A stretch of DNA of 64,000 nucleotides from positions 62,001 to 126,000 of the forward strand of contig MEQX01000028.1 in the NCBI GenBank assembly GCA_001770415.1. Reading direction: 5' to 3'. This document shows positions 10,200 to 19,179 of the stretch, one piece after another. A model generated the notes under the pieces. It ran no database searches and was not told the DNA's origin. It was given only the letters and a program-made list of their open reading frames with translations. Numbering within the stretch: position 1 is the first letter of the stretch; every line of letters starts with the position of its first letter. The stretch is from Betaproteobacteria bacterium RIFCSPLOWO2_02_FULL_63_19. GTDB taxonomy: Bacteria > Pseudomonadota > Gammaproteobacteria > Burkholderiales > SG8-39. A program made the translations under genes and the position numbers.

Positions 10200-11030
10200 C
10201 TACAAGGCTTTCCATACGGGTTTCAGATCCTCAGGAAGCTGCGCAATCGCGCCGAGTTCGATTCGGCTCTCGCCAGGTCCGTGAAAATCCGAACCCCGCG
10301 AGGCGAACATGCCGAATTTCCGCGCCAGGTTGGCGTACAAAACGCATTCCTGGAAAGTGTGGTTGGGCGTGATAACTTCGATGCCGAGACCGCCAAGATC
10401 CGAGAATTCTTTCATGAAGCGGTGTAATTCATCGCGCGTGAACCGGTAGCGAGCAGGATGTGCAAGCACCGCAACTCCGCCGGCCTTTCGAATCCATGTG
10501 ATCGCATTCTCGAGGCTCGCCCACTGGTGCGGTACGAAGCCCGGTTTGCCCCGTACAAGGTAGCGCTTGAATACGCTGCCCACGTCGCGTGCGCAGCCCA
10601 TTTCCACAAGACAGCGCGCAAAGTGAGATCGACCGATGAGATCGGGGTTCCGCGCGTGGCGCGTCGCGCCTTCAAGCGTTCCAGGAATTCCTGCATCAGC
10701 GAGCGATCTGGCCATCTGGGCTGCGCGCCGTGGACGCCCGCCGCGTACCCATTGCAACCCTTGTTCCAGCGTCTCATCCTCTGTGCTTATCCCGAGCCCC
10801 ACAATGTGAATCGAAGTTTCGTTCCACGTCACGGAGATCTCGACACCGGGCACGAAGCGCAGGTCTGCATCATGGGCGGCTGCTGACGCCTCCCGAAGTC
10901 CATCGGTAACGTCGTGATCGGTCAACGCCAGTGTAGTGACACCCTTGGCGTGTGCCCTCAGCACCAGTTCGGCTGGCGCAAGCAGACCGTCAGAGGCTCG
11001 CGAGTGGCAGTGCAGGTCGACATTCTCCAT
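10200..11030 (-). CDS. PHP-domain phosphoesterase (TrpH/YciV, RNase AM-like)
   Basis: A metal-dependent PHP phosphoesterase; characterised relatives hydrolyse 3',5'-nucleoside bisphosphates and trim 5' ends of rRNA. Metal-binding motifs are DLHCHSRASDG at the N-terminus, LTDHD near residue 37, AHPARY in the middle and RGSDFHGPGE near the C-terminus. I chose MENVDLHCH; an ATG 11 codons upstream adds residues not expected for the family. It is upstream of and co-oriented with the YciO-type gene. Confidence 0.88.
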   Translation of the reverse strand: MENVDLHCHSRASDGLLAPAELVLRAHAKGVTTLALTDHDVTDGLREASAAAHDADLRFVPGVEISVTWNETSIHIVGLGISTEDETLEQGLQWVRGGRPRRAAQMARSLADAGIPGTLEGATRHARNPDLIGRSHFARCLVEMGCARDVGSVFKRYLVRGKPGFVPHQWASLENAITWIRKAGGVAVLAHPARYRFTRDELHRFMKEFSDLGGLGIEVITPNHTFQECVLYANLARKFGMFASRGSDFHGPGESRIELGAIAQLPEDLKPVWKAL

Positions 11031-11092
11031 CGGGCGTGGATCATAGCATGCACCCAACCCCAATCCGCTCTGATCCGGACGCAGTCGGACAC

Positions 11093-11971
11093 TCAGTTCA
11101 AAGCACCGAGCAGAAAATCCTCGATGATTGCGGCCGCGAGCTCGGGCTGATCATGGTGAATTGCGTGTCCCGAGGCCGGAATGACCCTGTCCATGAGACT
11201 AGAAAAACAAGCCTTCCGACTGTCGCGATCCGACACCGACATTCGCAGCGCGCTCGCATTCTGTGATGACTCGCCTTGCATCCACAGGACCGGTGCGGTC
11301 ACCGCACGCCAGCACGCTTTGGCTTCTTCCAGCCGGTAAAGCACCGGATTAATCAGCTTATGACCAGGGTCGGCGCGAAGCTCGATTCGTCCCGTTTCCG
11401 TGGCTGCCCCCCAGTGCCTGGCAAGAAACAGCGCCCGCTCGTGCGTCAGCCGATCGTTGTTTGCGCGCAGTTTTTCCGCGAGTTCCTCGAAGGAACCGTA
11501 GTCGCGCAAACGAGCGCCGCTTCGGATCTGATCGAGCCAGCGGGCATAGCGCCGCGGTGCGTCCTCCGGACGTGAATCCACGAGTCCGAAACCTTCCATA
11601 TTGGCCAGGCGCGCAACGCGCTGGGGCCGGATGCCGGCGTACATCGTGGCGACATTGCCGCCCATGCTATGACCGGCGAGCAGCACCGGTTCGGTCGGCT
11701 GGAAATGTTCCAATATCGCATCAAGATCCGCGAGGAAATCCGGGATCCAGTAGCAGTCACCGCCTCCTCTACTGGACAATCCGTAACCTCGCCAGTCCGG
11801 GGCTATCACATGCCAGGGGTGTCTGAACGCATCGACCATGAACTGGAACGACGCGGACACGTCCATCCAGCCGTGCAGCAGAAACAACTTGGCCTGTCCG
11901 GGCGCACCCCAGCAGCGGCAGTGGTACGTAAGTCCGCGAATGGCGAGATAGACGGAATCGCTTGATTTCAT
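11093..11971 (-). CDS. Alpha/beta hydrolase
   Basis: An alpha/beta-fold hydrolase of about 292 residues. An oxyanion-type HGWMD near the N-terminus, the nucleophile elbow GHSMGGN in the middle and a C-terminal GHAIHHDQP with the likely catalytic His are all visible. The substrate cannot be told. I chose the start giving MKSSDSVYLA. An upstream extension to 12061 would run past the start of the divergent carbonic-anhydrase-like gene's leader and has no family support. No signal peptide is seen. Confidence 0.82.
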   Translation of the reverse strand: MKSSDSVYLAIRGLTYHCRCWGAPGQAKLFLLHGWMDVSASFQFMVDAFRHPWHVIAPDWRGYGLSSRGGGDCYWIPDFLADLDAILEHFQPTEPVLLAGHSMGGNVATMYAGIRPQRVARLANMEGFGLVDSRPEDAPRRYARWLDQIRSGARLRDYGSFEELAEKLRANNDRLTHERALFLARHWGAATETGRIELRADPGHKLINPVLYRLEEAKACWRAVTAPVLWMQGESSQNASALRMSVSDRDSRKACFSSLMDRVIPASGHAIHHDQPELAAAIIEDFLLGALN

Positions 11972-12095
11972 CTGCAGTCTCAGTGAATTTGGAGCCGCAG
12001 ATGGTAGCAGGAGACGAGCGGATCGCGTGCCCGGGTTTAGTTTTGGCTCTGCTATCATCACCGCTTCGCGTCGAACGCCGTGTTGCAGGAACAGT

Positions 12096-12626
12096 ATGGC
12101 CGTCTACTCGCTTGGCGAAAGAAAGGTCACGTTTCAGGGCGGGCAGTGGTACATCGCCGACAATGCGGCTGTGATCGGTTCGGTCGTCATCGGCAATCAA
12201 GCCAGCGTCTGGTTCAGCGTAGTGATCCGCGGCGATGCTGAACTGATCACGGTCGGAGAGCGCAGTAATATCCAGGATGGCTCCGTACTCCACGCCGATC
12301 AAGGCACGCCTGCGACGCTCGGGCGCAACGTGTCGGTCGGCCACAACGCGATGCTGCACGGCTGCGTTATCGGTGATGGAAGCCTGATCGGAATCAATAG
12401 CGTCGTACTGAACCGCGCCGTCGTAGGACGATCGACCATCATAGGCGCCAACACGCTCATTCCCGAGGGCAAGTCGATTCCCGATGGGGTCCTGGTTCTG
12501 GGATCCCCCGCGAAGATCGTCCGCCAACTCACGCTTGAAGAGAAGGACAGTCTGCTGGTAATCGCGGAAGGATACGTGCAGCGCGCCCGCCTTTTCCGCG
12601 AACGGTTGCAACGCCAGCAAATCTGA
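12096..12626 (+). CDS. Gamma carbonic anhydrase family protein (left-handed beta-helix)
   Basis: A hexapeptide-repeat trimer related to gamma-type carbonic anhydrases (YrdA/CaiE group). Isoleucine/valine-spaced repeats run through about residues 20-140. Histidines in SVLHADQ and in VGHNAMLHGC are in the places of the metal ligands. The 176-residue product starts at ATG 12096, preceded by AGGA; the longer reading frame from 12027 lacks a ribosome binding site. Whether it is a carbonic anhydrase or an acyl-transfer relative is not settled by sequence. Confidence 0.88.
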   Translation: MAVYSLGERKVTFQGGQWYIADNAAVIGSVVIGNQASVWFSVVIRGDAELITVGERSNIQDGSVLHADQGTPATLGRNVSVGHNAMLHGCVIGDGSLIGINSVVLNRAVVGRSTIIGANTLIPEGKSIPDGVLVLGSPAKIVRQLTLEEKDSLLVIAEGYVQRARLFRERLQRQQI

Positions 12627-12629
12627 CCG

Positions 12630-12899
12630 AAACGCAACCAGCGCTTACGGTGCGGTCGGGTTCCCACTTGGGCGCGAGGCGGATGCCTCCGTCGAGTCGG
12701 ATGGTCTCGCCGTTGAGCATCACATTCTATAAGTCGCCTGGCCGATTTGGCCGTCGAGGGCGGCGACGGACGCTGTGTTGACTATCACCCCGCGCTCGCC
12801 CGCAGGGTTCGGCTGCCCCTTCGCCATGGCCGCTGCCGCGAGCCGGATCATGTTGAAGCTGCCTATCAGATTGACGATCACGCAGCGCGGAGACCATCA
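12630..12899 (-). pseudogene. Remnant of a short-chain dehydrogenase (3-hydroxyacyl-CoA dehydrogenase type)
   Basis: Read on the minus strand, an internal segment [19 protein letters not shown] followed by [21 protein letters not shown] matches the middle of HSD17B10-type SDR dehydrogenases, including the N-T-A-S active-site region. It is then joined almost directly to a C-terminal piece, MLNGETIRLDGGIRLAPK. The Rossmann N-terminus and the stretch with the catalytic YxxxK are missing. It lies between the stop of the DUF4340 gene and the end of the carbonic-anhydrase-like gene. I read it as a decayed gene with a large internal deletion. Confidence 0.8.
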
Positions 12900-14048
12900 G
12901 CGCTTCTTGGCGTCGCCCTTCTTCTTCTCCGGCAGCAGTTGCGCGCGTTCGTGCAGCAGGGGTTCGACGGTCGACTTGGAAACTAGATAAGTCCAGCGCT
13001 CGAGCTGCTTTTCCCACTCAAGCTTTTTCAGGAGCCTCGAGCGACTATCGGCAAATGTCTTGTCCTGCTTCTTCTTTTCTTCAGCCGTTTCGCCTTTCTT
13101 CGCTTTGCGCTCGGATGGGGGCCCGCCGGTGACCGATAACGCAATGAATACGCGGTTCGCCGCCGCCTTGCCGCCGATCCGCAACGTATAGTTCAAACCA
13201 TCAAAGGTTTCGGCCCTGACAGTGACAGGTCGGGTCATTCCCGCAGCGGCAGCGCTTGGATCCGTCACCACGTCATCGAGAGTCATCCCCTGCAGTGCGC
13301 CGACCGCGTCCTGCGCCTTCTGTAAATCCGGTTTTGCGCCACCCGCCAGCTTCCAGTCCTGGGACTCACTTTCGCGCGACAGGGTAAATCGCCTGCTGCC
13401 ATCGGCCCCCGTGACCGCAACCGACTTGACCCGTTCGGCGCGGATCAGGTTCTTGGAAAGCCACGCCTCGGGTTTCGCATCGGCCGTTCCCAAGGAATCG
13501 GAAACAAGCGCAACGCTCCCCGTTTCCTTCCCCTGCATTACGTAACGGCCCGTCGGTATCGCCTGGTCCGCCGATGGGCCTGAGGCGGCAGTCTGCGTCG
13601 CTACCTGTTTGCCAAGTAACAGTTTGGCGATCACCTTCCCTGCACGGTCCTTCAATTCCAAACTCGTGCCCGCACCCGTCGCTGGCATCGAGTCGGGGTC
13701 CAACAGGTCCAGACGCGCCCGTTGCGCCGGCGCCACGGGCTCTGTCTGCACAATCTTCAGTTCTATGAGTTTGAGCAATAACTCGCGTACGCGCTCAATG
13801 TCAGCCGGGAAATCGGCACGCTCTTCGATCGCCCACACATCGTCACGCCGCACCAGAGTGAGCCTGCCAGATGCGTTGCGGAGCGCAAACCCGACAACAT
13901 CCTCGAGCTTGACTCCGGGCAGGAGCTTCTGACCAATACGCGTGTCGGTTTTCTTCCACGCCGTTCGCTGCGTGTCCGCGAGCCAAGCGCCTCCGCCCGC
14001 CAGCACGACCAGTGCGACGACGAGAATGAGCAGCTGTTTTCGGGTCAT
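12897..14048 (-). CDS. DUF4340 domain-containing protein
   Basis: A 383-residue protein with one N-terminal membrane anchor (about residues 5-24) and a large predicted periplasmic region of repeated DUF4340 type (segments such as [11 protein letters not shown] and [15 protein letters not shown]). A low-complexity Lys/Glu stretch (about 325-345) lies near the C-terminus. It is the last gene of a four-gene set with a GldG-like protein, an ABC permease and an ATPase, overlapping the GldG gene by 4 bp. The family usually accompanies such ABC modules; its biochemical role is unknown. Confidence 0.85.
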   Translation of the reverse strand: MTRKQLLILVVALVVLAGGGAWLADTQRTAWKKTDTRIGQKLLPGVKLEDVVGFALRNASGRLTLVRRDDVWAIEERADFPADIERVRELLLKLIELKIVQTEPVAPAQRARLDLLDPDSMPATGAGTSLELKDRAGKVIAKLLLGKQVATQTAASGPSADQAIPTGRYVMQGKETGSVALVSDSLGTADAKPEAWLSKNLIRAERVKSVAVTGADGSRRFTLSRESESQDWKLAGGAKPDLQKAQDAVGALQGMTLDDVVTDPSAAAAGMTRPVTVRAETFDGLNYTLRIGGKAAANRVFIALSVTGGPPSERKAKKGETAEEKKKQDKTFADSRSRLLKKLEWEKQLERWTYLVSKSTVEPLLHERAQLLPEKKKGDAKKR

Positions 14049-15934
14049 CGGGCCACCCGTCTGCTTTTGCGCGCAAAGCCGAAAATCAGCCCTGCCAGAG
14101 CTATCAGAATAGGCATCAGCGCGATATTCGCGACCTTGGTCCAGAGTTCCAGCGCCTCGCTGTCCGCACGCAGCTCTTTGCGGACCTCCTTGAGCTCACG
14201 CCGTGTCTTCACCGCCTTGGCGCGGAAGCTTTCAAGTTCTGCCTGCTGAGCGGTCGAAAGTATGGCGGTCTGCCCTGGAGCCTTCTGCTTCTGCAGTGCT
14301 TCGAGCTTTCCTTGCGCTTGTGCCAGGCTTTCCTCGAGTTCCTTGATCTTGCCGACGTAGCGCTGCTGAGCACGCGCCTCCATTTCGCGGATCACTGTAA
14401 GTGGCCGCGACGCGGTTGCGCGGGTGCGCAAACTGATGAGGCTTGCGTCGCCGGCCACCTGCTCGACCAGGGCCTGGCCGAAGGCGAGATTGCCGTTTTG
14501 TGGCACCACGATTCGTTGTCCAAAAACCTGCTGTACGGTCACCGACGCGGCATCATTGAGGAAATCACTGTCGCCGATCAACACCACTGCATTTTCGTCC
14601 CTCGATGCACTCAGATGAGGCGAAGGCGCCGCCGTGTCGGCGTTCGTCTTGACTGGCTTCGGCGTGTCCTTGTCCGATGTCGTCTTGGGACGGGCTGGGG
14701 GACCATCTGGAAATGCCGTCTTGAACTTGCCTGTCAACCTCACGGCGATCGGGTACGCCTTGCCCGAGGGCTTGAAGTCTTTGACGGCGGCGTCCCCCTG
14801 CGTCATAGCAGCAGACGAATCCGTAAGCTTGGCAAAGGTAGATGACTGCAAAAGCACCGTCTCTTTGAGTCCAGCCGTCGGCGTGCCACTGAACGCTCCC
14901 GCGAACGGGAACAACATGAAGCCAAGCCCATTCGTTGTGACGTCATCGTGGTTGAAAGCACTGCCCGAAAGCGCCAGGAGCGTAGGCATGGACCTGGTTC
15001 CAAATCCCGAAATGAACTGCATATCGCTCACTATCTTTGTGGCATCGAAGCCAAGACCCCATCCCTTGAGCAACCGGTCGAGCGTCGAGGAAGTGCCCCC
15101 TTCGGGGCCCCTCACGCCCGGCATTCGATCAAAATAGGCATAGGCGTCAAGCAGGGCGATCAACCTTCCTCCGCGCAGCACAAACTGATCGACGGCGTAT
15201 TGCGTCGACTCGGTAATGCCGCGCGGGTTGATAACGAGCAGCGCGCCGATGTCATCGGGAATCTTTTCCACATCCAGTTCGACTTGCTTGACGTCGTAGT
15301 CCCGCTTGAGTTCCGATATGAACACCCACTGCTCCTGCGGGGGCATCCCCATCATCGGGTAGCCACCTGTGCCGAACACCGGCATTGGCGTCATGACCCC
15401 GATAACAGGTTTTTTGGCTGTCGTCGTTCGGCTAATCGCACGCGTAAGGTCGTATTCGAGAAGCCGCTCGCGGTCCAGCGTCAGGACGGGTAACGCAAAC
15501 TTATGATCCAACTGGCTGACTGATAAACCGAGGTAAAACCTGTCGCCAGCCGCGGTGACCTGGGCCTCGACCCCGTCCAGCGCGGCCGAGTCCTCGGCGT
15601 CGGAATCCGGTTGCGGATCGAACTTTTCGATGATGATCTTTCCGCCCGATATCTGCCTGAATTCGCCGAGCATGTCCTCGACCCGGCGACCGAAAGCCTT
15701 CAACGCCAGCGGCACGGTTGCGTCGCTTTGACTGAAATAGAGTCGAATTTTCACCGGCGATTCGAGCTTCGAAATTACGCGCCGTGTACCTTCGGAAAGC
15801 GTGTAAATCTTTCCCTCGGTCAGGTCGATCCGCTGCTTGAATGCGCCGAGGATGAAGTTCGCCAGCACCAGGATCACGAATAGAAGCAGTACCCCACCTG
15901 CGGAGTACAGAGCTGTCCGGTTGTCTTTCAGCAT
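14045..15934 (-). CDS. GldG-like ABC transporter auxiliary protein
   Basis: A 629-residue membrane-anchored protein of the GldG/uncharacterised ABC auxiliary family. It has an N-terminal membrane segment (about 8-30) and a large extracytoplasmic part beginning with QRIDLTEGKIYTLSEGTRRV. A coiled-coil stretch (about 525-595) precedes a C-terminal membrane helix (about 602-622). In Bacteroidetes, GldG works with GldF and GldA; here the neighbours are also an ABC-2 permease and ATPase. The gene is 60 bp after the permease gene and overlaps the DUF4340 gene. Confidence 0.85.
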   Translation of the reverse strand: MLKDNRTALYSAGGVLLLFVILVLANFILGAFKQRIDLTEGKIYTLSEGTRRVISKLESPVKIRLYFSQSDATVPLALKAFGRRVEDMLGEFRQISGGKIIIEKFDPQPDSDAEDSAALDGVEAQVTAAGDRFYLGLSVSQLDHKFALPVLTLDRERLLEYDLTRAISRTTTAKKPVIGVMTPMPVFGTGGYPMMGMPPQEQWVFISELKRDYDVKQVELDVEKIPDDIGALLVINPRGITESTQYAVDQFVLRGGRLIALLDAYAYFDRMPGVRGPEGGTSSTLDRLLKGWGLGFDATKIVSDMQFISGFGTRSMPTLLALSGSAFNHDDVTTNGLGFMLFPFAGAFSGTPTAGLKETVLLQSSTFAKLTDSSAAMTQGDAAVKDFKPSGKAYPIAVRLTGKFKTAFPDGPPARPKTTSDKDTPKPVKTNADTAAPSPHLSASRDENAVVLIGDSDFLNDAASVTVQQVFGQRIVVPQNGNLAFGQALVEQVAGDASLISLRTRATASRPLTVIREMEARAQQRYVGKIKELEESLAQAQGKLEALQKQKAPGQTAILSTAQQAELESFRAKAVKTRRELKEVRKELRADSEALELWTKVANIALMPILIALAGLIFGFARKSRRVAR

Positions 15935-15994
15935 GTTTTCCTCTTCAACTGCGAACGCGGCGGGCGAAGCATCGGGGCAGAGAGCGTGGCTTCC

Positions 15995-16738
15995 TCATCC
16001 GGCCCGGTGGCTGCGGATGATGACGTCGGTTGTAAACAGCGCGAACACCATCAGCGACACGAAATAGAGCACATCCCGCGTATCGATGACGCCCTTTTGC
16101 AGGCCGTCAAAGTGGGTGAGAACCGAAAATCCCGCAATCGCCTCGACAACCGCCGGGCTGGCCCAGCGCGCGAGAATGTCCGTCACCGGGTTGAACCCCA
16201 CCAGAATGAGGATGAGGCCGAGCATGACGGCTATGATGAAGCTCACTACCTGGCTGCGCGCCAGCGCGGAGGTCATGCAACTCAACGCGAGATAGGCGCC
16301 GGCCAACAGCAGACTGCCGAGGTAACCGCAAGCGATCACGCCGTTGTCGGGCTCTCCAAGTACATTGACCGTAATCACCACCGGGAAGGTAAAAGCCAGC
16401 GCAATGGCGAGAAACAGCCAGGATGCAAGAAACTTCCCCAGTATCGCCTGCGCAGTCGTCACCGGAAGGGTCAGCAGCAACTCGATTGTTCCGAGTCGCC
16501 GCTCGTCAGCCCAGAGGCGCATGCCAACGGCGGGCACCAAGAACAGGAACAGCCACGGCATCCAACCAAAGAACGAACCAAGCGACGCTTCGCTGCGTTC
16601 GAAAAAACCACCGAATACGAAGGTAAAGACGCCAGCCAGCAGCAGATAGATCACAAGAAACACGTATGCGAGCGGCGACTCGAAATAGGCGGCGATTTCG
16701 CGGCGGGTAATGGTACATATTACGGCCCAGGAGTTCAT
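15995..16738 (-). CDS. ABC-2 type transporter permease (GldF-like)
   Basis: A 247-residue integral membrane protein with about six hydrophobic segments, beginning with TREIAAYFESPLAYVFLVIYLLL, typical of the GldF/NosY-type ABC-2 permeases. It overlaps the ATPase gene start region by 4 bp (ATGA). It should form the membrane channel of the exporter with the ATPase encoded upstream. The exported substrate is unknown. Confidence 0.88.
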   Translation of the reverse strand: MNSWAVICTITRREIAAYFESPLAYVFLVIYLLLAGVFTFVFGGFFERSEASLGSFFGWMPWLFLFLVPAVGMRLWADERRLGTIELLLTLPVTTAQAILGKFLASWLFLAIALAFTFPVVITVNVLGEPDNGVIACGYLGSLLLAGAYLALSCMTSALARSQVVSFIIAVMLGLILILVGFNPVTDILARWASPAVVEAIAGFSVLTHFDGLQKGVIDTRDVLYFVSLMVFALFTTDVIIRSHRAG

Positions 16739-17487
16739 GCGACCTCCTTCGCCGAATTGGCGGCGCCTGCAGTATCGGACAACGTTATCGCCCGGAAGAA
16801 ATCGTCCAACCTTCCAGTTTCCGAGCGGGCTTTCAACTCATCGGGGGTGCCGTTCGCGACAATCCGGCCGCGGTCGATGATGATCGCGCGGGTGCATACG
16901 GCTTCGACCTCCTCGAGAATGTGGGTCGAAAAGATGATGGCCTTGCTTTCCCCCATGCGCCGGATGAGCGTGCGCGCCTCATGCTTCTGGTTCGGGTCGA
17001 GTCCATCGGTCGGTTCATCCATAACGAGCACTTCGGGGTCATGGATGATCGCCTGCGCGAAACAGGTGCGATGTCGGAATCCCTTGGACAGCGTTTCGAT
17101 CGACTGATTGATAACGGACTCCAAAGAACAGGTCTCGACGGCACGCCATACCGCACGCGTGCGCTCATCGCCGCGCAGTCCCCGGATCTCGGCTGCGAAA
17201 TTAAGGAATGAGCGCACGGTCATCTCCTGATAGGATGGTGCCGCCTCGGGGAGATAGCCTATCCTTCGCTTTCCGGGGAGCGGATCTTCTGCCATGTCGA
17301 ATCCGCAGACGCTCACCTTGCCGGAAGTCGGCGGAATGAAGCCAGTGATCATACGCATGGTCGTCGACTTGCCTGCGCCGTTCGGTCCCAGGAAGCCGAG
17401 CACTTCGCCCTTGCTTACTTCGAAAGAAACATCGTCTACGGCGCGCTTCGCGCCGAATACCTTGGTCAGGTTTTCAACCTTGATCAC
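16735..17487 (-). CDS. ABC transporter ATP-binding protein (GldA-like)
   Basis: A 250-residue ABC ATPase with Walker A GPNGAGKST, a signature region reading LSKGFRHR in place of LSGGQ, and Walker B VLVMDEPTDGLDP. The LSKGFRQR-type signature is usual for GldA/CcmA-like exporters. It is the first gene of the module ATPase-permease-GldG-DUF4340. A 235-bp gap separates it from the next minus-strand operon, in which I see no gene. Confidence 0.93.
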   Translation of the reverse strand: MIKVENLTKVFGAKRAVDDVSFEVSKGEVLGFLGPNGAGKSTTMRMITGFIPPTSGKVSVCGFDMAEDPLPGKRRIGYLPEAAPSYQEMTVRSFLNFAAEIRGLRGDERTRAVWRAVETCSLESVINQSIETLSKGFRHRTCFAQAIIHDPEVLVMDEPTDGLDPNQKHEARTLIRRMGESKAIIFSTHILEEVEAVCTRAIIIDRGRIVANGTPDELKARSETGRLDDFFRAITLSDTAGAANSAKEVA

Positions 17488-17722
17488 CGCGGTTCTCCAT
17501 TCAGGTCTCCGTCTCGCGAGGCCGCTTCGGCATCACTGATCCACTCCCCGGCCGCAAGGTCTGGCCCCCCTTGGGTTTGTTGCGCGCATCTTCGGCAACG
17601 GCCTTCTGTGGTTCGGACGCAATATTTTTCGACCCGCAAGTATAAGGACCTGCCCCACGATTGCAAGTCCGGGGCGAGTCCGATGCTCACCAGACCCTGC
17701 CCATGGGAGAAAGTTCCCGAGG

Positions 17723-18439
17723 CTATAACGCGAGGCAGGCGCTGCGCACCGAATCGTTGTCTCTCAGCTCTGAAACGCCGCCGCAAAAACGAATGCTGCC
17801 TTTCTCGATGATGTACGCCCGGTCAGCCACGTCCTCGGCGAAATGCAGATTCTGCTCTGACAGCAGCACTGCGAGCCCTTGGGACTTCATTTCCTTAATC
17901 GCCGCGACCATAGCATCGACGATGACCGGCGCCAGTCCCTCAGAGGGCTCATCCAGCAGGACGCACGCCGGATTGCCCATCAGCGTGCGTGCGATGGTCA
18001 GCATCTGCTGCTCGCCGCCTGACATCTGGGAGGCGGGCCGCGCAGACATTTCTGCCAGATTGGGAAACAACTTGTACAGTTGCTTCACGGTCCAGGCTGG
18101 AAGTCCTTTCCTCGCGGGCTGACGCCCTACCTCGAGATTTTCCGAAACCGTGAGGTCGGTGAAAATCCGCCGGTCCTCGGGAACGTAGCCCAGGCCGCGC
18201 TGGGCAATCTGGTACGGTCTCAGTCCATCGATGCGCTCACCGCGAAACACCACTTCGCCTCCCGCCATCGGCACCAGGCCGATCAGTGTCTTCAGCGTGG
18301 TCGACTTGCCGGCTCCGTTGCGGCCGAGCAACAGCGCCACTTCACCCGATGCCACATCGAGGCTGACATCGGAGAGGATCTGCGCCTGTCCATAATAGGC
18401 TATAAGGCGCCTCGCAGAGAGCATCGCAGCCATGCTCAT
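17723..18439 (-). CDS. livF: Branched-chain amino acid-type ABC importer ATPase (LivF family)
   Basis: A 238-residue ABC ATPase of the LivF group, with Walker A GRNGAGKST, signature MSGGEQQML and Walker B CVLLDEPSEGLAP. GYVPEDRRIF is characteristic of LivF. It is the last gene of the operon binding protein-LivHM fusion-LivG-LivF and overlaps livG by 4 bp. The family imports branched-chain amino acids, amides, urea or aromatic acids; the substrate here is unknown. Confidence 0.93.
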   Translation of the reverse strand: MSMAAMLSARRLIAYYGQAQILSDVSLDVASGEVALLLGRNGAGKSTTLKTLIGLVPMAGGEVVFRGERIDGLRPYQIAQRGLGYVPEDRRIFTDLTVSENLEVGRQPARKGLPAWTVKQLYKLFPNLAEMSARPASQMSGGEQQMLTIARTLMGNPACVLLDEPSEGLAPVIVDAMVAAIKEMKSQGLAVLLSEQNLHFAEDVADRAYIIEKGSIRFCGGVSELRDNDSVRSACLAL

Positions 18440-19179
18440 CGCCGTGATCCGAGGTACACATCGCGCACCTGAGCATCGACGCGTACGTCCTCGGGACTCC
18501 CTTCGGCAATAAGCAAACCGCGGTTGAGGACGACGATACGGTCTGCATGCGCGAAGACAACGTCCATGTCATGCTCGGTAAACAGCGCGGCAATGCGCCG
18601 CTCACGCACGATTTCAGCCGTCAGAGCCATTAGCTCGATTCGTTCTGCGGCGGCCATACCAGCCGTCGGCTCGTCCATGAGGAGCAAGCGCGGCCTGTTG
18701 GCAAGCGCCATGGCCAGTTCGACCCGTTTCAGATCGCCATAGGCAAGCAGCGCGCACTGCCGGTGCGCCTGCTCGGACATGCCTAACCGGCGGAGCAACT
18801 CGTCGGCTTCCTCCCGGTATAGGTTCATCACTCGCGGCCACCAGCTGGCAAGCCGATGGTGGTATGAAAGCAGTGCCATCTGGACATTTTCTCGCACCGT
18901 CATCGAAGCGAAGGTCGCCGTAATCTGGAAGGTGCGGCCCACGCCAAGCCGCCATATTTCCCGAGGCGTCTTGCCGCTGACCTCGACTCCCCCGATGGTG
19001 ACACTACCCGAGTCGGGCCTGATCTGCCCGTTAACCATGTTGAAGCAGGTGGATTTCCCGGCGCCATTCGGTCCGATGATGGCCAGCAACTGTCCCGCCT
19101 CGACGTTGAAGCTAACCGCACGCACTGCCTGCACCCCACCGAACGACTTGCTCAGGGCCGATACGCTCAGAATGTTCAT
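18436..19179 (-). CDS. livG: Branched-chain amino acid-type ABC importer ATPase (LivG family)
   Basis: A 247-residue ABC ATPase of the LivG group with Walker A GPNGAGKST, FNMVNGQIRPDSG, GVGRTFQITATF and Walker B LLLMDEPTAGM. I start it at the ATG overlapping the stop of the permease fusion (ATGA). The open frame continues upstream to 19806 only as an out-of-frame shadow of the permease. In this family the C-terminal helix normally follows EGSPEDVR, as seen here. Confidence 0.94.
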   Translation of the reverse strand: MNILSVSALSKSFGGVQAVRAVSFNVEAGQLLAIIGPNGAGKSTCFNMVNGQIRPDSGSVTIGGVEVSGKTPREIWRLGVGRTFQITATFASMTVRENVQMALLSYHHRLASWWPRVMNLYREEADELLRRLGMSEQAHRQCALLAYGDLKRVELAMALANRPRLLLMDEPTAGMAAAERIELMALTAEIVRERRIAALFTEHDMDVVFAHADRIVVLNRGLLIAEGSPEDVRVDAQVRDVYLGSRR

